Source: a virus
IMG/VR virus record: IMGVR_UViG_3300025120_000260
Location: 1 to 33,624 of that record
Strand: one strand, 5' to 3'
Length of the DNA stretch: 33,624 nucleotides
The notes beneath the pieces are model-generated. The model saw only the letters and a program-made list of their open reading frames with translations. It did no database searches and was not told where the DNA came from. The translations under genes were made by a program, and so were the position numbers. Shown one piece after another: positions 13,298-19,764 of this stretch. Positions within the stretch are counted from its first letter, which is position 1, and each line of letters begins with the position of its first letter.

Positions 13298-13487
13298 GGC
13301 GCATGAGCTCCTGTAGTTTATGAAAATAGATTATCCTAAATTCAATATCATCAGCACCTAACATCGCATTGATAAGATTCTGTTGGCGTCTTAAAAATAA
13401 TTCTTCAGTCATCGGCAACGGCTGATAATCAACCGTTGGACCTGGATGAATAGAATTTATTCCTGACTGCCATCCTATAACAACCAT
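13287..13487 (-). CDS. Hypothetical 66-aa protein
   Basis: Not recognised. The ATG at 13487 has a strong site (GGGGAGG). The N-terminus is Gly/Pro/Ser-rich, probably flexible. Residues 27-65 form helices (TEELFLRRQQNLINAMLG and RIIYFHKLQELMRRV). It overlaps the membrane peptide gene upstream by 13 bases and DUF3310 downstream by 11. Confidence 0.6.
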   Translation of the reverse strand: MVVIGWQSGINSIHPGPTVDYQPLPMTEELFLRRQQNLINAMLGADDIEFRIIYFHKLQELMRRVP

Positions 13488-13609
13488 TCGAAACCTCCCC
13501 TACTCCAAACGATCCAAAAACCAAACAACAATGCAAAAAGCAAAGTGTTTTTGTAGAGAACTATTCCCGCTATTAATATGATAGCTATTACTCCATGTAA
13601 CATTGTCAT
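13475..13609 (-). CDS. Small two-span membrane peptide (44 aa)
   Basis: 44 codons from the ATG at 13609, with the strong recurrent site AAAGGAGTTACGT. The sequence MTMLHGVIAIILIAGIVLY, a short KNT turn, then LLFALLFGFWIVW predicts two membrane segments forming a hairpin, with a short tail. It is the first gene of the small-gene operon, directly behind the 4 x 10-bp repeat promoter. Function unknown; membrane modification early in infection is one possibility. Confidence 0.7.
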   Translation of the reverse strand: MTMLHGVIAIILIAGIVLYKNTLLFALLFGFWIVWSRGGFEWLL

Positions 13610-13630
13610 ACGTAACTCCTTTCAACGGGA

Positions 13631-13670
13631 ATAACTCCCTATAACTACATATAACTATTTATAACTTTAA
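13631..13670. promoter_or_regulatory. Four tandem 10-bp ATAACT repeats over a promoter
   Basis: Exactly phased repeats: ATAACTCCCT, ATAACTACAT, ATAACTATTT, ATAACTTTAA. On the minus strand they overlap a candidate promoter TTGAAT (13675-13670), 16 bases, TATATG (13653-13648), which would drive the small-gene operon beginning at 13609. One helical turn per repeat puts four ATAACT/AGTTAT boxes on the same DNA face, as expected for cooperative binding by a small dimeric regulator such as an RHH protein. Confidence 0.6.
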
Positions 13671-13671
13671 T

Positions 13672-15156
13672 TCAAGATTTTTTTAAGACTTTTATCCATT
13701 CACGGTATTGTTCATTCAAAACTTTGTTGGAAATCTTGACTTTTCCTACCAAATTAGCGATGATATGCTCATCGACTGTGCCAACACATTGCAGATCTAT
13801 ATACAAAGTTTTTTGATCTTGGCCGTAACGATGAATACGATCTTCTGATTGAATGCGTACTTCTAAATCATAATTATTAGAATAATAAATAATTGTTTTT
13901 GACACAGTTAAGTTTAATCCGTACCCACCTGTCTTTGGATTGGCTACAAGATATTGCAGCTCAGACTTTGGATCTTTAAATTTTTCTATTATATCAACTC
14001 TCTCTTTATCTTTGGTTCCTCCATAAAAAGATTCTACAATAGAGTGATTGTCATACTTTTTTGTAATTGCTTTTACTATGTGTTCAATGTTGTGACGATA
14101 GTTTGCCCAGATAATAACTTTACCATCAATCTCATCTAAACAATCCATTAACGTCTCCAACCTTGGGATCATTCCCTTTTCATCATGAAGATCTACAATG
14201 CCATCATCATCGGTAACTAAAAAGCCACAAGCGATTTGATGTAAGCGTAACATCATTGTAAGTTTTGCAACAGCCGTTGTTTCTTCTCCTGAGTCTAGTC
14301 TAGCAATTTGTAATGCTTGCATTTGTAAATATGCATCTTCTTGTTTTTTATTCATTTGCACTTCCCTGGTAACAAATGTTTTTGGAGGAAGATCTAAACA
14401 CTCATCTTTTTTTACACGAAAAGAAAAATTATTTAGTAAACCAGTTAGATCACTTAAACGTTGATAGCCAAGAACTTTTTGAAAAGTGTAGTCTGCTGCA
14501 TAACCTGTTTCCATCACACAATATTTATTTTTAAATGACCAGTAACTTGGTTGTTGTAAATGTTTTGGGTCCAAGAAATAACATTGAGAAAATAAATCCA
14601 ACGGACTGCGGGTCACGGGCGAACCAGTCAAGATCCGACGATACCTGGCTAGTGTACCAAGTTTCATTATACTTTTAGTTCTAGCAGCTTTAGGATTTTT
14701 AATTGTCGTCGACTCATCAATCGCAAACATCGCTGGATATAATTGTAAAAATTTATCAGCAATCTTTTTTCCTTTAACACTTGAGAACGCTTCAACGTTC
14801 ATTAAAAAAATTTTAAATTTATTTCCATCCTTATATAAAAAATCATTACGTCTCTTTTTTTCTTTAATTGTATCCACAGGATTCCAATCATATACATCAT
14901 AATCTTCAATAAGTGGTGACATATGTGCTGGCAATTGTTCTACTTTCCAATTACGATAAACACCTTTGGGTGCAACAACTAATGCGCCTTTAATTTTATT
15001 TGTTAAAAATAATAAACAAATATTATCTATTAAAACCTTTGATTTACCTGTGCCCATCTCCATGAAATAAGCAAAACTGTCACGGCTCCATGACTCTTCT
15101 AATGCTTTTTTCTGATGTACAAAAGGTTTCGTTCTGAAACGATATTGTAACTCCAT
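13672..15156 (-). CDS. SNF2-like superfamily 2 DNA helicase/ATPase
   Basis: 494 aa from the ATG at 15156; upstream in-frame codons reach a TTG at 15249 but precede the first conserved block (PFVHQKKALE). Motif I MGTGKSK (34-40), motif II AIDEST (145-150), motif III-like ILTGSP (175-180), and the C-terminal lobe NPKTGGYGLNL with motif VI QSEDRIHRYGQ (436-446). The QxxDRxHRxGQ signature is diagnostic of the SNF2/RapA group. Phage members are thought to remodel DNA-protein complexes or branch-migrate DNA during replication and recombination. It is transcribed divergently from the replication block. Confidence 0.92.
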   Translation of the reverse strand: MELQYRFRTKPFVHQKKALEESWSRDSFAYFMEMGTGKSKVLIDNICLLFLTNKIKGALVVAPKGVYRNWKVEQLPAHMSPLIEDYDVYDWNPVDTIKEKKRRNDFLYKDGNKFKIFLMNVEAFSSVKGKKIADKFLQLYPAMFAIDESTTIKNPKAARTKSIMKLGTLARYRRILTGSPVTRSPLDLFSQCYFLDPKHLQQPSYWSFKNKYCVMETGYAADYTFQKVLGYQRLSDLTGLLNNFSFRVKKDECLDLPPKTFVTREVQMNKKQEDAYLQMQALQIARLDSGEETTAVAKLTMMLRLHQIACGFLVTDDDGIVDLHDEKGMIPRLETLMDCLDEIDGKVIIWANYRHNIEHIVKAITKKYDNHSIVESFYGGTKDKERVDIIEKFKDPKSELQYLVANPKTGGYGLNLTVSKTIIYYSNNYDLEVRIQSEDRIHRYGQDQKTLYIDLQCVGTVDEHIIANLVGKVKISNKVLNEQYREWIKVLKKS

Positions 15157-15262
15157 TTGCCCTTTATAGTTGTAAAATGCAGAAAAAACAACTAAATGTA
15201 AAATTGATTTGGTACTGTTATTTACGTAACTCCTTTCGTCCCAGATCAAGGCTAAAGAAATT

Positions 15263-15293
15263 AGGCTAGATTTTCCTCCCGAGAGTCTAGCCT
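15263..15293 (+). terminator. Terminator-like hairpin upstream of the replication operon
   Basis: AGGCTAGA (15263-15270) and TCTAGCCT (15286-15293) form a perfect 8-bp stem with a 15-nt loop, followed on the plus strand by TTTTCTTTTG. This is a good intrinsic terminator shape for plus-strand transcripts. It lies just before the replication operon promoter, where it would stop antisense read-through from the left. It is also inside the leader of the divergent helicase gene, where it could form in the minus-strand transcript. Confidence 0.6.
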
Positions 15294-15303
15294 TTTTCTT
15301 TTG

Positions 15304-15331
15304 TTGACAAGGTAATATAGTTTCATGTAAA
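15304..15331 (+). promoter_or_regulatory. Candidate promoter for the plus-strand replication operon
   Basis: TTGACA (15304-15309) is a perfect -35 hexamer. A 16-base spacer leads to TGTAAA (15326-15331), a moderate -10. It lies about 45 bases before the 15377 start and immediately after the terminator-like hairpin. The motif AGTTATAAGTT (15334-15344), related to the motif at other promoter gaps, follows. Confidence 0.5.
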
Positions 15332-15376
15332 GGAGTTATAAGTTGTTAGCTGCAACGATTAACATAAGGAGTTACG

Positions 15377-15964
15377 ATGCCCAAAGATTTAGATTCTATA
15401 TTTGACACACTTTCGACACAGGCTGTTGATCAAAAATTAAAAGAACTCGACGGAGAAGGCTTATCAGACATTGGGGCTCTTTGTAAAAAATTAGTAGAAA
15501 CAAAAGAACAAAAACAATTACATGAAAAAGCTGCTGAAGAAGCAACGCAAGAAATACAAAATTTAAGTGCAACAATTGGCACATACTTAAAAGAAAAAAA
15601 TTTAACGTCTTTAAAATTAACTGATGGTAGTCTTGTTGAATACGATGAAAAGTTAAGAGCAAATATAAAAAGAGAAAATACACATAAAGCATATGAATTC
15701 ATACGGTCACTGGGCGCTGGTGATCTAATTAAGAACGAAATAAAAATGCAATTTGGTAAAGGCCAAGATGAAGATGCAGAAAAGTTTCGTGAATTTTTAA
15801 TTAGTAAAGGTCTTCTTCCGCAAGAGAAGCAAGGCGTAGCTTGGAATACTCTCGATGCATGGTGCAGAGAGACAATCGAACAGTATGCAAGAGATGGTAA
15901 AACTTTTCCTGAAGAACTGTTTGGAATTTTTCGTTATCACAACGTAAAAATAAAAAATAAATAG
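15377..15964 (+). CDS. Conserved phage protein of unknown function, first gene of the replication block (195 aa)
   Basis: The ATG at 15377 has the site AAGGAGTTACG. Residues 25-75 form a long Glu/Lys/Gln-rich coiled coil. The C-terminal half (about 100-195) contains HKAYEFIRSLGAGDLIKNEI, FGKGQDEDAEKFREFLISKG and a basic or aromatic helix (NTLDAWCRETIEQYARDGK). The pattern of a short x-W/F-I/L-R-x-x-G-x-G-D-L-I-K-N-E segment, then F-G-K/R-G-E/Q, then a K-x-x-(V/H)-x-x-x-TL segment is one I associate with a widespread phage family lacking an assigned function. Its place beside ssDNA-binding and primase genes suggests a replication or recombination accessory role. Confidence 0.65.
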   Translation: MPKDLDSIFDTLSTQAVDQKLKELDGEGLSDIGALCKKLVETKEQKQLHEKAAEEATQEIQNLSATIGTYLKEKNLTSLKLTDGSLVEYDEKLRANIKRENTHKAYEFIRSLGAGDLIKNEIKMQFGKGQDEDAEKFREFLISKGLLPQEKQGVAWNTLDAWCRETIEQYARDGKTFPEELFGIFRYHNVKIKNK

Positions 15965-15972
15965 GGGGTCGT

Positions 15973-16818
15973 ATGGCTAAAAACGAAGTAGCTGCAAAAA
16001 AGAAAACAGAGGTAGCAATAAATGACGATGCACTAGATCTTATAGTGCAAAATTTAGGTGACGGATTAAGTAATGTTACCACACAAGATATATTAATTCC
16101 TAGGTTTCAAATTTTACAACCAATGTCACCAGAAGTAAGTGATAAAACTGTAAAAAATAATAGACCAGGAAATATTATTAATAAAGCAAACAAAGAAACT
16201 TTTGATGGAGACACAGGTATACGTGTAATTCCATGTGAGTTTTATAGAAATTATGTAGAGTGGGAAAAACGAGGGCAAGGTACAAGTAAAGCACCTGTCA
16301 ACGTTCATCCAGCTACGTCGGATGTCATGTCAAAGACTAAAAGAGATCCGAATGATAATTTAAATTATTTACCAAATGGTAATTATGTTGATGAAGTAGC
16401 AAATCATTTAGTTGTTGTACTAGATGAAGATGATCTACCTTTATCTAAAGCAATGATTACAATGAAAGTTTCGCAAATGAAGAAAAGTAGAATGTGGTTG
16501 TACATGCAAAAGACAGCCATTTTAAAAGTTGGAGAAAGAGTTATTCAAAATCCACCAAGCTACAGCTTCGTTTATAATCTAACTTCTACTTTAGAGTCAT
16601 CTGGCGGTAATCCCGTACATGGATGGGTTATTGAGAGAGAAGGTATGGTTAAGAAAAAAGAAACCTTAGAACAGTGCATCAGCTTTGCTAAATCTTTCCA
16701 AGAGGGAGATGTTGGCGTAGCTGCTGACCATGATGAAGAACAATCTAATAGTTCTGACTCTATGGTTGATGTTACTCCCACAGAAGAAAAAGAAGAAGTA
16801 ACGGGCGTAAAGTTTTAA
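15973..16818 (+). CDS. Probable single-stranded DNA-binding protein
   Basis: 281 aa, with the site AGGGGGTCGT. The body has the beginning DILIPRFQILQPMSPEVSDK, then GNIINKANKE and RVIPCEFYRNYVEWEKRG, a conserved phage arrangement. The last ~30 residues are strongly acidic and end in Phe (DHDEEQSNSSDSMVDV ... EEVTGVKF). An acidic tail with a terminal aromatic residue is the interaction tail of phage and bacterial ssDNA-binding proteins such as T7 gp2.5. Function is inferred from this tail and from position eight bases after the first gene and before the primase; no OB-fold motif can be proven by eye. Confidence 0.55.
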   Translation: MAKNEVAAKKKTEVAINDDALDLIVQNLGDGLSNVTTQDILIPRFQILQPMSPEVSDKTVKNNRPGNIINKANKETFDGDTGIRVIPCEFYRNYVEWEKRGQGTSKAPVNVHPATSDVMSKTKRDPNDNLNYLPNGNYVDEVANHLVVVLDEDDLPLSKAMITMKVSQMKKSRMWLYMQKTAILKVGERVIQNPPSYSFVYNLTSTLESSGGNPVHGWVIEREGMVKKKETLEQCISFAKSFQEGDVGVAADHDEEQSNSSDSMVDVTPTEEKEEVTGVKF

Positions 16819-16857
16819 GGTAAAGTTCGTAAGCGATTTATAGTAAAGTTAAAGTGA

Positions 16858-16969
16858 TGACCCTTTATGTACTGTTGATTGTTTACGCCGTGGATAATGC
16901 TCAGGTAATCGTTAAAAATAATTGTTATTTCGCCGTAACACCTGAGCATGGTTCACTCATAAGGGGTCA
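16858..16969 (+). promoter_or_regulatory. Structured leader that can hide the primase ribosome binding site
   Basis: Two nested inverted repeats. The outer arm TGACCCTTTATG (16858-16869) pairs with CATAAGGGGTCA (16958-16969) at 11 of 12 positions plus one G-U pair. The inner arm ATGCTCAGGT (16897-16906) pairs perfectly with ACCTGAGCAT (16940-16949). The AAGGGG ribosome binding site (16961-16966) of the primase lies inside the outer stem, four to seven bases before the ATG at 16973. Folding would block initiation, so the leader is a candidate translational switch. Confidence 0.6.
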
Positions 16970-16972
16970 AAA

Positions 16973-18478
16973 ATGTTTAACAGATTTAAAAATTTATTTG
17001 CGGGTTTAGAAAGAGCGCATGGTCAATATGTGGCTGGTGAACTTGACGAAAAAGGAAAAAAGGGTGGTAAAGCTTTTATTAAAAAAGCAATTGTTACAGA
17101 TACCCTTTGGGAAAATCACTTACTTGGTAAAGATCCAAGTCTTGGCATTGTGCCTATTAATGATGATAGCGCTTGTAAATGGGGTTGCATTGATGTTGAC
17201 ACCTACCCTATTGATCATCAATCTATTGTTGATGAAATAAAAAAATTAGAATTACCTTTAATTGTTTGTCGATCTAAAAGTGGTGGTGCTCACATTTTTG
17301 TTTTTACACAAGAATTTGTACCTGCAAAATTATTAAGATCTAAATTAATTGAATGGGCCGCGGATCTCGGTCATGCAGACACAGAAGTTTTTCCAAAACA
17401 AATTAGTCTTAACACCGAACGAGGAGACGTAGGTAACTTTTTAAACTTACCTTACTTTGGTGGAGATGAATCTTTTCGATATGCATTTGCAGAGGATGGT
17501 TCTAGTCTTACCCTTGAACAATTTTTAGATGCAGCAGAAAAAATATCAATCACTAAAGAACAATTATCTAGAAAAAAAGCAAAGAGAGAAACGAATAAAG
17601 AATTAGACGATGGTCCACCTTGTCTTCAAACATTAATGGCAATGGGTATATCTGAAGGTGGTAGAGATCAAGTTTTATATCAATATGCAGTGTATGCAAA
17701 AAAAGCTTTTCCAGATAATTGGCAAACCAAAATTGGTAAATTTAATTATCAATACTTCGAACCAGAGTTATCAATAGAACAAGTCAATAAAACAATTAAG
17801 CAACATGAAAAACAAGATTATCAATACAAGTGTAAAGATCAACCAATGTGTTCAGTGTGTAATCCTGTGCAATGTAAATTACGTAAACATGGTATTGGTT
17901 CAGCCTATCAACATCAATTAACAGACTTACAAAAGTTAGAAAGTGATGAACCAGTTTGGTTTTTAAATGTTGATGGTAAACGTATCGAATTAGATACAGA
18001 TACTTTGTATGATCAAAATAGATTTAGAAAAAAATGTATGGATGTTTTAACAGAGTTACCACCACGTATGAAAGAAGTTGACTGGGCAGCTAAAATAAAT
18101 TTTTTATTAGAAAGCTGCGATATCATTCCAATGCCAAAAGAAATTAGTAAGCAAGGTAGATTTGATGAGCATCTTAGATCTTTTATGCGTGAGAATGGTG
18201 AAGCATTATCTATTGATGAAGTTTTAATTGATAAAGTTTTTACAGATAAAGAAGATATATCTTGGTTTACACTAAGCGCCCTGGAAACTTTTTTAAAATC
18301 AAGAAAATTTACTGAGTATAACGAAACACAAATCTGTGGACGTATACGAGAGCTTGAAGGAGGAAGTAAAAAGAAAAGAGTCAAAGGAGCATTGGAACAC
18401 TTATGGTACATGCCCGCAATTAATTTTGATAGTCAACCTTTACCAACGAAAGATTTAATAGATGAAGTACCATTTTAA
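16973..18478 (+). CDS. DNA primase, archaeo-eukaryotic (AEP/TOTE-type) family
   Basis: 501 aa. Catalytic motifs of the AEP fold: motif I CIDVDTYP with Asp74 and Asp76, motif II SKSGGAHIF with His107, and a third motif DTEVFPKQ around Glu138, together forming the metal and nucleotide site. Residues 287-301 hold four cysteines (C287, C293, C296, C301) that may bind zinc. The C-terminal third is helical, likely a PriCT-like or helicase-contact region. It would make primers for the polymerase encoded 2.9 kb downstream. Its start is embedded in a structured leader. No separate DnaB-like helicase is seen, so the UvrD-like or SNF2-like protein may open the fork. Confidence 0.88.
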   Translation: MFNRFKNLFAGLERAHGQYVAGELDEKGKKGGKAFIKKAIVTDTLWENHLLGKDPSLGIVPINDDSACKWGCIDVDTYPIDHQSIVDEIKKLELPLIVCRSKSGGAHIFVFTQEFVPAKLLRSKLIEWAADLGHADTEVFPKQISLNTERGDVGNFLNLPYFGGDESFRYAFAEDGSSLTLEQFLDAAEKISITKEQLSRKKAKRETNKELDDGPPCLQTLMAMGISEGGRDQVLYQYAVYAKKAFPDNWQTKIGKFNYQYFEPELSIEQVNKTIKQHEKQDYQYKCKDQPMCSVCNPVQCKLRKHGIGSAYQHQLTDLQKLESDEPVWFLNVDGKRIELDTDTLYDQNRFRKKCMDVLTELPPRMKEVDWAAKINFLLESCDIIPMPKEISKQGRFDEHLRSFMRENGEALSIDEVLIDKVFTDKEDISWFTLSALETFLKSRKFTEYNETQICGRIRELEGGSKKKRVKGALEHLWYMPAINFDSQPLPTKDLIDEVPF

Positions 18479-18483
18479 ATTGT

Positions 18484-18512
18484 TTGACTTGTGTATTATA
18501 ATATGTTATAAC
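18484..18512 (+). promoter_or_regulatory. Strong internal promoter in the replication block
   Basis: TTGACT (18484-18489), a 17-base spacer that itself contains TATAAT, and TATAAC (18507-18512). The following AAAGGAG site and ATG at 18536 make a short leader. The element TGTTATAACTTA overlaps the -10 and is shared with the promoter gap at 32251-32260 on the other strand. Confidence 0.65.
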
Positions 18513-18535
18513 TTATTTTTAACAAAGGAGTTCAA

Positions 18536-18799
18536 ATGAAACTATCAAAAGAAATGTACAACTACATTTTAGAATGTATTGCCATAGAAGATAATAGTTG
18601 GAGAGATGACAACCATACTTATCTACCAATGAAAGAAGAAGCTACCAAATGGATTAAAGCTGTTTGGGAGAAACAAGAAAAAGGTAAATTAAAAAAGCTA
18701 AAAGACCTTAAACCTGGAGAGGGTTCTTCTAAATTACAAGATCCAAAAGAAAGACTTACACAGTGGTATGCTAAAAACAATGTGAAGATAGGCATATGA
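18536..18799 (+). CDS. Hypothetical 87-aa protein upstream of the methyltransferase
   Basis: Not recognised. Site AAAGGAGTTCAA. Helical and charged: an N-terminal Trp/Asp-rich segment (IAIEDNSWRDDNHTY), a basic middle (WEKQEKGKLKKLKDLKPGEG) and a helical end. Its stop overlaps the methyltransferase ATG by four bases (ATGA), so the two are probably co-translated. It could be an accessory to DNA modification. Confidence 0.65.
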   Translation: MKLSKEMYNYILECIAIEDNSWRDDNHTYLPMKEEATKWIKAVWEKQEKGKLKKLKDLKPGEGSSKLQDPKERLTQWYAKNNVKIGI

Positions 18800-19764
18800 A
18801 ATTAAAACACTTAGATTTATTTAGTGGTATCGGTGGTTTCAGTTTAGGACTTGAAGCCACTGGTGGTTTTGAAACAGTAGCGTTTTGTGATATTGATAAG
18901 TATTCAAAAAAAGTTTTAAAAAAGCAATGGCCGAACGTTAAACAATATGAAGATATAAAGGAGTTAAATTATGGAAGACTTAAAGCAGATGGAATTGGGC
19001 CTATCGACATCATCACAGGAGGATACCCTTGCCAACCTTTCTCCATCGCAGGTAGAAAAAAAGGTGAGGAAGATCCGAGACACCTCTGGCCAGAGTATTT
19101 TAGACTTATCAAAGAACTCAGACCGTCTTGGGTTATTGGAGAAAACGTTAGTGGACACATTAAACTCGGTCTCGACACCGTACTCGAGAACTTGGAAAGT
19201 GAAGGTTACTCCGCAAGGACATTTAGTATTTCAGCTTCGAGCGTCGGTGCAAAACATCAAAGAGAAAGAATCTGGATTGTGGCGAACGCCAGACAACATG
19301 GCGGGCGGATCGAACCTACCGGGAATTCAGAAGGCACTGGACGCGGGTCACTTGAAACGACCGAGCGGTCAGCAGATACAGATACGATTAGCCGATCAAG
19401 TGAGGGAGAAGAGACTTTGGCCAACTCCGTTGAACTCGGATTGGAAAAACATGGACACAGCGAAACAACAGAGTCTATCAAAAGAGGCGAAACTATGGCC
19501 GACACCAACGTCGAGGGACGGCAAGGGAGGATACATAGGGGGCAGAATAAGGAATGGGAAAGTCAGCAGAGATACTTTGGACGTAACAGTGCAACACACG
19601 GACAACAAGAACAAAACTGGTGGGACATTGAACCCGAACTGGGTAGAGTGGCTCATGGGATACCCAATAGGGTGGACAGACTTAAAGGACTAGGAAATAG
19701 TTTAGTACCTCAGATACCTTACTTCATCGCGCAATCAATTTTACAAGTAGAGGAACAATGTTAA
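18796..19764 (+). CDS. DNA (cytosine-5) methyltransferase
   Basis: 322 aa. All core motifs are present: motif I LDLFSGIGGFSLGLE (6-20) for S-adenosylmethionine, motif IV GGYPCQPFS with catalytic Cys79, motif VI GENVSG with Glu116, motif VIII QRERIW (155-160), and a C-terminal motif X GLGNSLVPQIPY. The target-recognition region (165-270) is low in hydrophobics and contains repeated (V/L/M)A(N/D) units, which in the +1 frame spell the LWPTP repeats of the nested gene. It transfers a methyl group to C5 of cytosine, probably to protect phage DNA from host restriction. No partner restriction enzyme is seen. Its final seven bases overlap the UvrD-like helicase start. Confidence 0.93.
   Translation: MKLKHLDLFSGIGGFSLGLEATGGFETVAFCDIDKYSKKVLKKQWPNVKQYEDIKELNYGRLKADGIGPIDIITGGYPCQPFSIAGRKKGEEDPRHLWPEYFRLIKELRPSWVIGENVSGHIKLGLDTVLENLESEGYSARTFSISASSVGAKHQRERIWIVANARQHGGRIEPTGNSEGTGRGSLETTERSADTDTISRSSEGEETLANSVELGLEKHGHSETTESIKRGETMADTNVEGRQGRIHRGQNKEWESQQRYFGRNSATHGQQEQNWWDIEPELGRVAHGIPNRVDRLKGLGNSLVPQIPYFIAQSILQVEEQC
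18971..19693 (+). CDS. Gene nested in the +1 frame of the methyltransferase, LWPTP-repeat protein
   Basis: A 240-codon frame entirely inside the methyltransferase gene. It has its own Shine-Dalgarno site AAAGGAG (18957-18963), seven bases before its ATG, the same form as other genes here, although that sequence lies in methyltransferase codons. The product has TPYSRTWKVKVTPQGHLVFQ (69-88), three LW(P/R)TP units (103-107, 149-153, 175-179), and a C-terminus NPNWVEWLMGYPIGW (221-235). This motif order resembles what I recall from proteins or frames found next to phage cytosine methyltransferases (LTWK..VTP.G...FQL, GLWPTP, LNP.WVEWLMG.P.GWT). Function unknown; a partner of the methyltransferase is the natural guess. 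An uninterrupted 240-codon frame with ordered motifs is hard to explain by chance. Confidence 0.7.
   Translation: MEDLKQMELGLSTSSQEDTLANLSPSQVEKKVRKIRDTSGQSILDLSKNSDRLGLLEKTLVDTLNSVSTPYSRTWKVKVTPQGHLVFQLRASVQNIKEKESGLWRTPDNMAGGSNLPGIQKALDAGHLKRPSGQQIQIRLADQVREKRLWPTPLNSDWKNMDTAKQQSLSKEAKLWPTPTSRDGKGGYIGGRIRNGKVSRDTLDVTVQHTDNKNKTGGTLNPNWVEWLMGYPIGWTDLKD

Noticed and set aside
17019-17240. 73-codon frame inside the primase gene
   Set aside because: Shadow frame over the primase catalytic region. Its hydrophobic appearance follows from AT-rich codons read out of frame.
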